Positions 5,732 to 14,038 of a DNA stretch of 14,090 nt are shown here, piece after piece. The notes beneath the pieces are model-generated. The model saw only the letters and a list, made by a program, of their open reading frames with translations. It was not told the origin of the DNA and made no database searches. Every line of letters begins with the position of its first letter. Position 1 is the first letter of the stretch. The stretch comes from CAZTDD01 sp964612675 (lineage in GTDB: Bacteria; Hinthialibacterota; Hinthialibacteria; Hinthialibacterales; JAKPRU01): NCBI GenBank assembly GCA_964612675.1, contig CAZTDD010000157.1, forward strand, positions 1-14,090. The letters are read 5' to 3'. A program made the position numbers and the translations under genes.

Positions 5732-7837
5732 ATGACGAGGAAATATCCCCGGAACACCAGCGTAGTACTTATCCTAATTAGCATTCTATGGGTCAGTGCG
5801 ATCCCCTCTGTATTGAGCGCGGATGAGGGTGGCGAAAAGGCTACTTGTCAGATTCGTATTGATCAGAAGCATCCCTGGCGCTCGCCATTTGGCATAGAAC
5901 GGATCGGCCGCCCCTTGACGGTAACCGTTGATGTCCGGTCACAGGATTCGTCGTTGCGTGAATTCTGGCTTGCAAGCTACATTGAGGAAAAGGAAATCAG
6001 CCGTCACCCGCTTCAGCCGCCAGGAAAAGCTACGTATACTTATGAGCTCTCGTCTGGGGAATGGCCAACGGAGCTCAGGTTGCTCGCAGCATCAGAACCA
6101 GGAGAAGATCCCACCGAACTCGCGCGGCAAGAAATCTACGTTCCGAGATTCGAGGCCGATGCGACTGCCTGCCCCGACACAATAGTCAACCCCGTCGACC
6201 TGGGAACCATCCTACCGCCTGCCGACTGGCTCCTCCTGGGAAGCAATCAGAACGCCAACCTGGATGTCGCCGCAATCAGCCGCGACCGCGATCTTCCAAA
6301 AGCCAAACTCAGCGCCTGGTTCGAATCCGCACCACACAAAAAAGTCGTAGTCTCCCTCCCGCTCGCGAAAGGCCGGCGAACGGAAGAGAACATCGCGCTG
6401 CCCCCAGCACCTGCGCAGGCTGATCGAGACGTGTTGCACGTTACTATCGACAAAGGAGAAGGATCGGGACGGTGGCACAAAACCATCCAGACCATGCTGG
6501 TTCAACAGCCTCCACAGTGGCCCCGGTTCGGCGCAGTCGAAACCAAGTTGCGTTATGACGCCCCCATTTCCGTCCGGGCCGAAGACGGAACGCTCTCCAC
6601 CATGGACTACGCCCACGGATGGGAGCCGAGTCTCAACGATGTGGTTGTCTCGCTTCCCAACGGATCGCGTTTCGTTTTCTGGAGAGGCGCAAGCTACATC
6701 CCGTTCTGGGCGGCCCGAAACAACACCGGTCTCTGTTACGAATGGGCTGAGACTCCTCCACCAGAAGGATTCACAGACTGCGTCGAGCCGCTCATGGACA
6801 AGGAACTACGTTACGGCCGGGTTCAAATCATTGAATCAACTGTCGCCCGCATCCACGTTCGCTGGACCTACCAGTCCTGCGATTTTCACTACAAAGTATG
6901 GGGGGACTCGGCAACTGAGGATTATTACTTCTATCCGGATGGATTCGGCACGCGCGTCCTTGACCTCAAAACTGTGGGCGAGGTTGGGTATGAGCTGAGC
7001 GAATTCATCATCCTCACACCTCAATCCGCCTACCCGTTCAGCATCCTGCCATCAAACCTCGTGGACTTTCTGTTCATCGATGGTGAGAAACGAGAAATAA
7101 CATTCCCCTTTTTCCCTGGCGAACAAGGCGAAAAACTGAATCCACGCGGTGTGCCCGTGGTCTACCGAATTCACCTCGGGAAACACGAGCCACTCACCCC
7201 GGTCTACTTTACTCCAAACGACACGAACCTCCCCAATCCGTACGGCCCGTTCTCAGACAAGGGGCAAATCGTCACTCCAGTCTATTGGGGAAACCATTGG
7301 CCCCTGGCACGAGGAAGAACCACAACCCAGGCCATAGACAACCGGATTCACCTCACGCCCGCCCACAACAGCGTGATGACCTGGGGATTTCAAAAGCGCC
7401 CAGAGCCCATACGAACCGCTTCTTTGGAAACACTTGACGCCCTGGGGCGGCCCAAACGTATGAGCCTGTGGCGCTGGGCATGGCTGATCGGCATGACAGA
7501 CGCAAGCGATAAACGACTCCTTGAATGGGCGCACAGCTACACACATCCGCCCGGATTGGATGTTCATGGTGCTCGACTGCAAATCGATGCATACGTCCCA
7601 GAAAAACGCGCCATCTGCCTGATAGTAGAAGACACAACCGTGGCCATAACGATCAAGCCACAAGTCACTTGCGTGAATCCCGTCTTCGAGTTTCTCGGTG
7701 CCCCCGAGACGTTACTCGGCGCCGCACTCAGTGGCCGGTCCTTACAATGCGGCGAGTATGCCTGGGACGGGCAAACGCTATGGTTGAACGCCCGTATTGA
7801 GAGGCCGGAGACACTCACACTCCAATTCAATCATTGA
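5732..7837 (+). CDS. Large secreted protein of unknown function
   Basis: I do not recognise a named family. The start at 5732 is chosen because GAGGAAAG lies just upstream and a signal peptide follows directly (VVLILISILWVSAIPSVLSA, cleavage after about residue 30); the open frame extends back to 5591 but overlaps the sulfatase end and would bury the signal. The product has 701 residues. After export the N-terminal third resembles beta-rich domains (about 35-290). The best-ordered part, about 300-480, contains LNDVVVSLPNGSRFVFWRG followed by ASYIPFWAARNNTGLCYEW, a tryptophan/aromatic-rich block. It lacks transmembrane segments beyond the signal. Its place after the sulfatase suggests a role on the same extracellular glycan, as a binding protein or an uncharacterised carbohydrate-active enzyme (inference). 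No catalytic motif could be assigned. Confidence 0.85.
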   Translation: MTRKYPRNTSVVLILISILWVSAIPSVLSADEGGEKATCQIRIDQKHPWRSPFGIERIGRPLTVTVDVRSQDSSLREFWLASYIEEKEISRHPLQPPGKATYTYELSSGEWPTELRLLAASEPGEDPTELARQEIYVPRFEADATACPDTIVNPVDLGTILPPADWLLLGSNQNANLDVAAISRDRDLPKAKLSAWFESAPHKKVVVSLPLAKGRRTEENIALPPAPAQADRDVLHVTIDKGEGSGRWHKTIQTMLVQQPPQWPRFGAVETKLRYDAPISVRAEDGTLSTMDYAHGWEPSLNDVVVSLPNGSRFVFWRGASYIPFWAARNNTGLCYEWAETPPPEGFTDCVEPLMDKELRYGRVQIIESTVARIHVRWTYQSCDFHYKVWGDSATEDYYFYPDGFGTRVLDLKTVGEVGYELSEFIILTPQSAYPFSILPSNLVDFLFIDGEKREITFPFFPGEQGEKLNPRGVPVVYRIHLGKHEPLTPVYFTPNDTNLPNPYGPFSDKGQIVTPVYWGNHWPLARGRTTTQAIDNRIHLTPAHNSVMTWGFQKRPEPIRTASLETLDALGRPKRMSLWRWAWLIGMTDASDKRLLEWAHSYTHPPGLDVHGARLQIDAYVPEKRAICLIVEDTTVAITIKPQVTCVNPVFEFLGAPETLLGAALSGRSLQCGEYAWDGQTLWLNARIERPETLTLQFNH

Positions 7838-7896
7838 CATCGTTGTGACCTACGTCGGCAGTTGTGCGGCTTTTCCTGGCAATTTAGTGCAATCAG

Positions 7897-8084
7897 CCTA
7901 AATTCGGCAGTTGAAAACAGTATGGCGGCTGCAAACCGTTCATGTTTCACGAGTAGTGATCATCCTTATCTTTCACCCATTTGGTGATCGGTTCTTGAAC
8001 TTCTCGAAAGGCCGATCATCAATACCCGTGCGGCCCTTCGACGGGCTCAGGAACCGCGCTCGGGTTTCAACTGCCGATTTTAGG
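7897..8084. mobile_element. 188-bp MITE-like element with TIRs and 5-bp target duplication
   Basis: The left end (CCTAAATTCGGCAGTTGAAA...) and the reverse complement of the right end (CCTAAAATCGGCAGTTGAAA...) match at 19 of the first 20 positions. The element is flanked on both sides by ATCAG (7892-7896 and 8085-8089), a 5-bp target site duplication. It carries no transposase and contains an internal 7-bp inverted pair (TGATCGG 7985-7991, CCGATCA 8012-8018). A second copy begins at 14039. These properties fit a non-autonomous element mobilised by an insertion sequence elsewhere in the genome; I cannot assign its family. The rest of 7838-8194 shows no gene. Confidence 0.85.
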
Positions 8085-8194
8085 ATCAGATGCACAAATA
8101 AAGAAAGAGGCCGAAGAAGCTAAGTCCTCTGGAATGTCTACTTTAGGCAACGTTAGGCTGGATGCGGCATTGCTAGGAAAAGTGCAAAGTAAAG

Positions 8195-8267
<73 letters not shown>

Positions 8268-8299
8268 GGAAATCGCCACTTAAAAAACTGACCGACCAC

Positions 8300-8328
8300 T
8301 TTATACCGTATCGCGTCCCCTCGATCAA
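8300..8328 (-). promoter_or_regulatory. Promoter of tRNA-Ala
   Basis: On the minus strand TTGATC (8323-8328) and TATAAA (8300-8305) are separated by exactly 17 bases, matching the sigma70 consensus at 4/6 and 5/6. The expected start lies near 8293, about 26 bases before the mature 5' end at 8267. The promoter sits in the 95-base gap after the MFS gene, so the tRNA need not depend on read-through. Confidence 0.65.
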
Positions 8329-8362
8329 CCCAGATCCCGCATTCCACCGGATACATAGTCAT

Positions 8363-9559
8363 TCACTCTTCCCGAACCCGCCACAAACAAAACATCCCCG
8401 CCGCAAAAAATACCAGCAATACCGATACCGCGACATCATACCCGATCTTCTCCGCTAAATACCCAAACACCACCGGTCCCACCGCACCGCTCGCCTTGTT
8501 CATTACAGCCAAAAACCCAAAATGCTCCGCCATCTGGCCCGGCTTTGCCAACCGAATCAAGACCGGACGCGATGCAGTCCATACCGTCCCCATCGCCGCC
8601 CCACCCAAACATCCGGCAATCAAATATCCCACAAGACTCTTCGCTAACAACAGGAACACAAGAAGCCCCATCCACAATACACCGGCAAACAGAAGGACCC
8701 TTCGGCCACCAAAGCGATCCACCATCCTGCCTGCAACCATCGCCCCACCAAACGACGCGACAGAAAACGCGGCATAGGTCATCAAAAACTCTGTCACCGA
8801 TAACCCCAACTCCTCCATGCCAAAAAGACTAAAAAACACAATCACCGCAGCGACCGCATTCGAATACCAAAACATGCCCAGCAAGAAGCGCCGAAAAACC
8901 GTCCGCCGTAAAGCTCCCAAGATCCTCCCAAACAACCCCCGAAACGATTCCCGCATCGCTTCACGCCAATCGCCCGCCAACACACGCCGCTCTTCTCGAA
9001 TACCCAGGAACGAAACCAGAGCACAGATAAGAAAAGACGCCCCGGTCGCAATGAAAACCACCTGCATCCCCTCCGTGCTTTCCCACCCATAAACACTCAG
9101 TATCGACGCCGTAACCCCCAAAGAAGCCAAGGTTCCCAAATAGCCGATCCCGACACCCCATCCGCTGACCTGGCCATGACGCTCGGGCGGTGCGAGTTTC
9201 GGAAGTAAAGCGTCATACAGAGGCAGTGCCGATTGAAACGAGGTATTCGCCACTACCGCTGCAAGCAAAGCCCATTGCAGGGGTAGAAAACCGAACACGG
9301 CAGTCGCACAACAACACAAAACCGTGAAGAAAGCCAGAAACGGCAAGCGCAAACCCAACCAGTCCGAGAATGCTCCGACAGCGGGGATAATGAAAATGAC
9401 GAGTAAAGTTGAACCGCCGGTCACCCATCCAATCGCCGATTCCGTACCGCCCAGATGATTCTTGACAAAAACAGGAAGCAGAAACGACACGAACATCGCT
9501 GAGTAGATCGTGTTCGCGAAGTCGTAAAAGCACCACGACAGGATTTGCTTTCGGTCCAT
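8363..9559 (-). CDS. MFS transporter, UMF1/Atg22-like family
   Basis: A 398-residue inner-membrane major facilitator protein with about 12 hydrophobic segments. The opening SWCFYDFANTIYSAMF (8-23) is the hallmark of the UMF1/Atg22-like group. The transported compound is unknown; fungal Atg22 exports amino acids from the vacuole, but bacterial members are largely uncharacterised. A charged cytoplasmic loop (IREERRVLAGDWREAMRESF, about 192-211) divides the two halves, and GRMVDRFGGRRVLL (about 277-290) is the usual loop motif between the second-half helices. Length is near the family norm. The ATG at 9559 has a weak GGGA site 5 bases ahead and follows the pseudopilin-like gene stop after 29 bases on the same strand, so the two are probably cotranscribed. 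Confidence 0.92.
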   Translation of the reverse strand: MDRKQILSWCFYDFANTIYSAMFVSFLLPVFVKNHLGGTESAIGWVTGGSTLLVIFIIPAVGAFSDWLGLRLPFLAFFTVLCCCATAVFGFLPLQWALLAAVVANTSFQSALPLYDALLPKLAPPERHGQVSGWGVGIGYLGTLASLGVTASILSVYGWESTEGMQVVFIATGASFLICALVSFLGIREERRVLAGDWREAMRESFRGLFGRILGALRRTVFRRFLLGMFWYSNAVAAVIVFFSLFGMEELGLSVTEFLMTYAAFSVASFGGAMVAGRMVDRFGGRRVLLFAGVLWMGLLVFLLLAKSLVGYLIAGCLGGAAMGTVWTASRPVLIRLAKPGQMAEHFGFLAVMNKASGAVGPVVFGYLAEKIGYDVAVSVLLVFFAAGMFCLWRVREE

Positions 9560-9588
9560 ATTGTCCCTACGCCCCCCAGGTCGCGTTT

Positions 9589-10191
9589 TCAGCCGCCGGG
9601 CGAAACAACGCCCCCGCTATCTCGATAGATCCAACCATAACTGAAAACGCCATTCGAAGGCGCGTACCAATGCGCTCGCGAAGGAACCCAACCATCGTCC
9701 GTCGATTTCCACAAGACGGAGATCGATTGCGGCTCAAAATCCGGTGGAGCCCCTCCGGGAGACGTGGACATAACAGCAATGACATCAGTTACACTCCCCT
9801 GCCCCGAGAAAGCTGCCAGGTAACCGGGTCTGATTTCAGAAGTGTCTCGGAAAGGCGACTTCGGAATCTCGCCCAAATAGGCACGAGGAGTCGTCAAAAA
9901 CCGCCAATACCGCTCTGCGGAAGAAGATGTATCTTCGTCTCCGGCAATTATCCGAAGTGTACGATCATTCAACGATTGCGGAAGTTGTTCCCAGTCGGTT
10001 TGATATGCGAGCAGGGCTTCCAGAAGAACCTCACATCCATGATGAGCTCGATCGATTTTTTGAACGGTCCAACGCTCAAGCAACCAAGGCACGCCCCCAC
10101 AAAACACGAGGACCACGATGCCGAGGATGACTCCGGTCTCCCCTGTGACTCTCTTCGCGCTTGACTCGTTTTCTTCTCGGTTGTCCACCAA
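9589..10191 (-). CDS. Pseudopilin-like single-pass membrane protein
   Basis: A 200-residue protein with one transmembrane helix (about 19-38, GVILGIVVLVFCGGVPWLLE), followed by RAHHGCEVLLEALLAYQTDW and then an extracytoplasmic domain. RFLTTPRAYLGEIPKSPF (97-114) and the ending WYAPSNGVFSYGWIYR (175-190) match the pattern of GspG/type IV pseudopilin-like proteins common in planctomycete-type genomes. The N-terminal GFTLIE processing motif is missing, so it may not be processed or assembled normally. The start is uncertain: TTG at 10191 or GTG at 10188, the latter with GGTGG a few bases upstream; there is no in-frame ATG. The gene follows the 50-bp repeat array and precedes the MFS gene by 29 bases. 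The role is unproven. Confidence 0.65.
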   Translation of the reverse strand: MVDNREENESSAKRVTGETGVILGIVVLVFCGGVPWLLERWTVQKIDRAHHGCEVLLEALLAYQTDWEQLPQSLNDRTLRIIAGDEDTSSSAERYWRFLTTPRAYLGEIPKSPFRDTSEIRPGYLAAFSGQGSVTDVIAVMSTSPGGAPPDFEPQSISVLWKSTDDGWVPSRAHWYAPSNGVFSYGWIYRDSGGVVSPGG

Positions 10192-10216
10192 CCACCACTC
10201 ATGAAGGAAAGAATAG

Positions 10217-10488
10217 AACCCCGGCTCGGCGGGAGCCTCGCCCTCCCTGCCCTGATGCCATTCGAGAACCCCGGCTCGGCGGGAGCCTCGCCCTCCCTGC
10301 CCTGATGCCTTTCGAGAAACACGGCTCAGCGGGNNNNNNNNNNNNNNNNNNNNNNNNNNNNNNNNNNNNNNNNNNNNNNNNNNNNNNNNNNNNNNNNNNN
10401 NNNNNNNNNNNNNNNNNNNNNNNNNNNNNNNNNTCCCTGCCCTGATGCCTTTCGAGAAACACGGCTCAGCGGGAGCCTCGCCCTCCCT
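10217..10488. repeat. 50-bp tandem repeat array interrupted by an assembly gap
   Basis: The unit repeats with an exact 50-base period (10217-10266, 10267-10316, then a third running into the gap at 10334), and resumes after the gap to end at 10488. Units contain CGGCTCGGCGGGAGCCTCG or the variant CGGCTCAGCGGG, both hairpin-forming, joined by a CCCTCCCTGCCCTGATGCC linker. The sequence on either side of the gap is out of phase by a non-multiple of 50, so the true length differs from that shown. The array fills the trpD-to-pseudopilin space (10192-10506). There are no spacers, so it is not a CRISPR. Confidence 0.9.
10334..10433. other. Assembly gap (100 N)
   Basis: Exactly 100 consecutive N bases lie inside the tandem array, the usual placeholder for a gap of unknown size. 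More repeat units are probably hidden here. Confidence 0.98.
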
Positions 10489-10506
10489 AAGCTAATGATA
10501 TTTGAT

Positions 10507-11520
10507 TTAACCAAGGATCTTTCGTACTTCCAGGACTTTTTCCCATGCCTTGCCGGACTCCAGCGTTTCTGTCGCTTTCTCCACTCCAGCGCGTAAATCG
10601 GCGGCGGCTCCCACCGTCCACAACACCGCCCCCGCATTGAGTACCGTGGCGTCCCGTTTCGGTCCGCGGTCTTCATTGCGCAAAATCGCTTGCGCGATAG
10701 CAGCGTTCGCCTCTTTATCCCCGCCCAGAAGATCCTCTTTCGCACACCGTTTCAACCCCACATCCTCGGGCACAACGGTCAGTTCGCTGAATTCCCCGTT
10801 CTCCCAACGGATTGCTTCCGTTTCGCATGTCAGACTCACCTCATCGAGACCGTCGCGGCCATGTACAACCATCGCTCCCTGCGCGCCAAGTTCGGCAAGG
10901 ACCTCTGCATACAGCCGCCGGTATTTGCCGTCACTGATGCCGATGAGCTGATGCGTCGCGCCCGCAGGATTTGTCAACGGTCCGAGGAAATTGAACACAG
11001 TGCGGATTCCCAGCGAACTCCTCACCGGCGCGACATGCTTCATGGCTGGATGCATGGATCGCGCAAAAAGAACGGTGAAGCCGGTCTCATCGAGGCATCG
11101 TGTTACTTGATCCACAGGAGCGTCCAGTCGTAGACCAAGCGCTTCAAACAGGTCGGCACTACCGCACTTGCTGCTGGCGGAACGGTTACAGTGTTTTGCC
11201 ACAACCACACCCGTTGCGGATACAAGAAACGCCGTCACGGTCGAGATGTTGAATGTTCCACTCCGGTCGCCGCCCGTGCCGCACGTATCGGCGATAACGG
11301 TATGCGTGCTCTCGATCCGCACCGCCTTCTCCCTCATCGCCCGCGCCGCTCCGACGATTTCGTCCGCAGTCTCCCCTTTGCAACGCAATCCCATGAAGAT
11401 CGCGGCGGTCTGTGCGTGGTCGATCTCTCCCGACATGATGGAGAGAATCAACTGCGATGTCTCGTCGGCCGACAAGTCACGTCCTTCGACCAATCTCTGT
11501 AAAACTGAGGGAATATCCAT
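10507..11520 (-). CDS. trpD: Anthranilate phosphoribosyltransferase
   Basis: TrpD joins anthranilate to PRPP, giving phosphoribosyl-anthranilate, the second step of tryptophan synthesis from chorismate. The start at 11520 (MDIPSVLQRL) is preferred over an ATG 30 bases earlier because AAGGA lies a few bases upstream; it gives 337 residues, the family norm. Visible motifs: CGTGGD (80-85, PRPP pyrophosphate), NIST (91-94), KHCNRSASS (109-117), RSSLGIRTVFNFLGPLTNP (167-185), and DGLDE (223-227, with metal-binding D226 and E227). The KHGN glycine is Cys111 here (codon TGT), an unusual change in the anthranilate tunnel region. No other trp gene is adjacent, so it is not in a visible trp operon. It reads toward the pseudopilin-like gene across the repeat array. 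Identity is secure. Confidence 0.97.
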   Translation of the reverse strand: MDIPSVLQRLVEGRDLSADETSQLILSIMSGEIDHAQTAAIFMGLRCKGETADEIVGAARAMREKAVRIESTHTVIADTCGTGGDRSGTFNISTVTAFLVSATGVVVAKHCNRSASSKCGSADLFEALGLRLDAPVDQVTRCLDETGFTVLFARSMHPAMKHVAPVRSSLGIRTVFNFLGPLTNPAGATHQLIGISDGKYRRLYAEVLAELGAQGAMVVHGRDGLDEVSLTCETEAIRWENGEFSELTVVPEDVGLKRCAKEDLLGGDKEANAAIAQAILRNEDRGPKRDATVLNAGAVLWTVGAAADLRAGVEKATETLESGKAWEKVLEVRKILG

Positions 11521-11626
11521 AGTGTATCCTTCTTCCAGCGAGTCGATCATTGAACCGGGAAGGTAGCATTACTTCAGCGTTCACGTCAATAAGTCGTCAA
11601 AGCAAAAGTCATAAAAGCAAGAGTCT

Positions 11627-12628
11627 TCAAAACAGACACCAATCGGTCACTGCGGTCGGCACGGTAATTGTCACATCGTCGAAGAACGCCGGAGCGTCCG
11701 GTATTCCAACCGGGTCGTGAAGGCGGGTCACAACTACGAAACAACCGACGCGGCCGACGTCGTTGGGATCGACGATGTTCCCCTCAGCGTCATAATTGCG
11801 AATATCAGGGTAAAATGCGGTTTCACTCTGTCCCGGTTCGCCGGGCTCGTAGACGCCATCGCCATTCCAATCGACTCCCACTGTCAGGCTGTATCCGGAG
11901 ACCTCGGCGAACATCTTGATCCATCGGTTTTCTGTCAACACGCTGCGGTTGAATAGATCGTTGGTTCTCTCCAACTCTCCTTCCCCGTTTGTCGCTAATA
12001 CATAGCCTTCCGCGCCTTCAGGCAGAATGAGGCCACCGTCCGGAGTCTTGATCGCCGACGCAAAGCCTGATGTCCCAAAACCGGGACCCGCATACGGAGA
12101 AGAATCATAGTGAACCTGAGGAGGAAAACTCTCGGCACCGTTCCCAAGTGAATCGAGGATATCGTCGGAGCTGTCGCGCACGTAGAGCCCGACACGTGCA
12201 CGAACGGAAGAATCCGGCAAGAGCGAATCGCCCGCCAGGCAATATACCCATGCTTCGATCCTTACGTCCCTCAATTCCTCGAAATCCGCGATCTCGTTGT
12301 TCAGCAATGTAGCCTCGGCGACTCCCCAGTGTTCGCCTTGCAGATTCCCGACGCGCAGAACGGAAGAGTCCCCTGAAGGATTGTTTTCAACTGGGTTGCC
12401 ATTGTAGCCCCATGCCGGGTTATCCACGGTAACAACTTCCAGCGCATCCGGAGCAACGTCCGGCTGCCGAGCCGTAAACCCGAGTTCGCTTTGTCCTTCA
12501 ATAAAACGATCCAAATAAGTCTGAGTCCAAGCACGTTCATTCGAGAGCGCGAGAGCAACCAGAGCAATCAAGAGCGTGATAGGCAATCTGATCCGTTCTA
12601 TCATTGAGTTCTCTATTCTTTTTGCCAT
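11627..12628 (-). CDS. Secreted protein of unknown function
   Basis: No family recognised. The 333-residue product has a signal peptide (IRLPITLLIALVALALS, about 13-29, with likely cleavage near WTQ at 34-36). The mature part is acidic, rich in Asp, Gly, Pro and Val and beta-like in character, with a calcium-loop-like stretch DWNGDGVYEPGE (about 253-264). The end, FFDDVTITVP, recalls beta-sandwich modules that finish a jelly-roll domain, so a carbohydrate-binding or LamG-like fold is possible (inference). The ATG at 12628 has a G-run about 10 bases upstream; Met9 is a weaker alternative. It is divergent from the isomerase gene across 225 bases, and its stop lies 106 bases before the trpD start on the same strand. 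Confidence 0.8.
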   Translation of the reverse strand: MAKRIENSMIERIRLPITLLIALVALALSNERAWTQTYLDRFIEGQSELGFTARQPDVAPDALEVVTVDNPAWGYNGNPVENNPSGDSSVLRVGNLQGEHWGVAEATLLNNEIADFEELRDVRIEAWVYCLAGDSLLPDSSVRARVGLYVRDSSDDILDSLGNGAESFPPQVHYDSSPYAGPGFGTSGFASAIKTPDGGLILPEGAEGYVLATNGEGELERTNDLFNRSVLTENRWIKMFAEVSGYSLTVGVDWNGDGVYEPGEPGQSETAFYPDIRNYDAEGNIVDPNDVGRVGCFVVVTRLHDPVGIPDAPAFFDDVTITVPTAVTDWCLF

Positions 12629-12853
12629 ATTTGGAAATCCCCCTTAAGCATCACACCAACAACATAGGTAACGGCTTCAACTCCCTGCACACGACTCATC
12701 TTCCAGCATTCACAAGATACCGTGCTCAGACCGAACTGTCCATTGATTTTTCAACGATTCCGCAACCTGTCAAGAAATCAACAGCTTCACCACGGAATAA
12801 GAAAGTGCTACTCTTGATCCAGCTTCACCGCTGATAACAAAGGAGAATACATA

Positions 12854-13921
12854 ATGGCCCGAGCAAAGCGTAAAAAGACGAAAAGCAAAACAACAAAGAC
12901 ACGCTATCGGTTTTCTTTCGGTCCCTGGAACATTCACGAGGGGGCGGATCCGTTCGGTCCCGTCGTCCGCAAGTCGTTCACTTTTTCACAGAAAATCAAG
13001 ATGTATCGCGACCTCGGTTTCGTCGGTGTTCAATTCCATGACGACGACGTCGTTCCCGCGGACTGGGGACAACCCGAAACGGAGAAAGGCGCCAGAAAAG
13101 TCAAACGGATGATGGACAGTGAAGGTCTCGTACCAGAATTCGTCGCGCCTCGTCTCTGGGAACATCCGAAGACCATTGACGGAGCGGTAACGTCAAACAG
13201 CCCCTCGGACAGACGATACGCACTGGAGCGTTCGAAGCGATGTGTCGACATCGCGAATATGATCGGCACCAAGAACATCGTTCTCTGGCCGGCTCGCGAA
13301 GGTACTTACATTCGCGAATCAAAAGACCCGGTGACGTCCGTCGGACGCATGGTCGATTACATCAATGCGCTTCTCGAATACGATCCAGAAATCCGAATCC
13401 TCGGTGAGATGAAACCGAACGAACCCATGGACCAGGCCTATTTCCCGACGGTCGGCCATTTCATCGGTCTGTCGTACCGGACCTGCGACCCCGATCGCGT
13501 GGGTGCCCTGATAGAAACCGCCCATAGTATCCTTGCAGGCCTGGATCCGTCGGATGACATGGGATATGCGCTTTGGCACGGCAAACTGTGGAGCGTACAC
13601 CTGAACGACCAGAACGGCCTGAAATACGACCAGGACAAGACATTCGGTTCGGTGAACCTGCGACGCGCATTGAATCAGGTCGATGTTCTAGAGCAGCACG
13701 GGTATGGCAAGAACGGAGAATTCGTCGGACTCGATGTCAAAGCGATGCGTACTCAGAAAAAGGCCGAATCCATGAAGCATCTTGCAAACAGCCGGGAGAT
13801 CTTCCTGCGTCTCGTCGAGGTATCTCGGAATATCGATCGGGAAACAATGGCTGAATATATCTCCGCCCGCGATTACGAAGGTCTGGAGATGTTCATTCTC
13901 GAGAACCTCATGGGCCACTAA
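12854..13921 (+). CDS. Xylose isomerase-family TIM-barrel sugar isomerase
   Basis: A 355-residue protein aligning by eye along its length with actinobacterial class I xylose isomerases. It keeps H62 and D65 (H54/D57 of the Streptomyces enzyme) in GVQFHDDD, W25 and F34 near the sugar, W145, E185 and K187 in EMKPNEP, E221 and H224 in IETAHSILAG, D259 and D261 in KYDQD, and D294 in LDVK. One metal ligand differs: D245 of the family is H249 here (SVHLNDQ against HIDLNGQ). It probably interconverts an aldose and a ketose with two divalent metals; the exact sugar is uncertain. The N-terminus has a Lys/Arg-rich tail (residues 1-18). AAAGGAG lies 8 bases before ATG. A terminator follows the stop. No xylulokinase is adjacent. 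Confidence 0.9.
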   Translation: MARAKRKKTKSKTTKTRYRFSFGPWNIHEGADPFGPVVRKSFTFSQKIKMYRDLGFVGVQFHDDDVVPADWGQPETEKGARKVKRMMDSEGLVPEFVAPRLWEHPKTIDGAVTSNSPSDRRYALERSKRCVDIANMIGTKNIVLWPAREGTYIRESKDPVTSVGRMVDYINALLEYDPEIRILGEMKPNEPMDQAYFPTVGHFIGLSYRTCDPDRVGALIETAHSILAGLDPSDDMGYALWHGKLWSVHLNDQNGLKYDQDKTFGSVNLRRALNQVDVLEQHGYGKNGEFVGLDVKAMRTQKKAESMKHLANSREIFLRLVEVSRNIDRETMAEYISARDYEGLEMFILENLMGH

Positions 13922-13955
13922 GAATTCCGTATAACGTATACATAGTCTCTAACAC

Positions 13956-13990
13956 GGCCGGAAGATGGGCATTCCATCGACCGGCCTTTT
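13956..13990 (+). terminator. Intrinsic terminator after the isomerase gene
   Basis: A stem of GGCCGG (13956-13961) and CCGGCC (13981-13986) encloses an inner stem GATGG/CCATC (13964-13968, 13974-13978), followed directly by TTTTCT. It begins 35 bases past the isomerase stop and is the clearest rho-independent terminator in the window. Confidence 0.8.
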
Positions 13991-14038
13991 CTATGAATGA
14001 AAAAAGACATTTTCTGAAACCGAATTGTTATTCGTAAT

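Noticed and set aside
10217..10488. CRISPR array
   Set aside because: Units repeat head to tail with no unique spacers and no cas genes are nearby.
11521..11550. Ten-residue upstream extension of TrpD
   Set aside because: The ATG at 11550 has no ribosome site, while the one at 11520 does and yields the usual family length.
12604..12834. 76-codon plus-strand frame ahead of the isomerase
   Set aside because: It begins inside the opposite-strand secreted protein gene, has no ribosome site and no domain; the 225-base gap is better read as a divergent promoter region, in which I found no strong promoter boxes.
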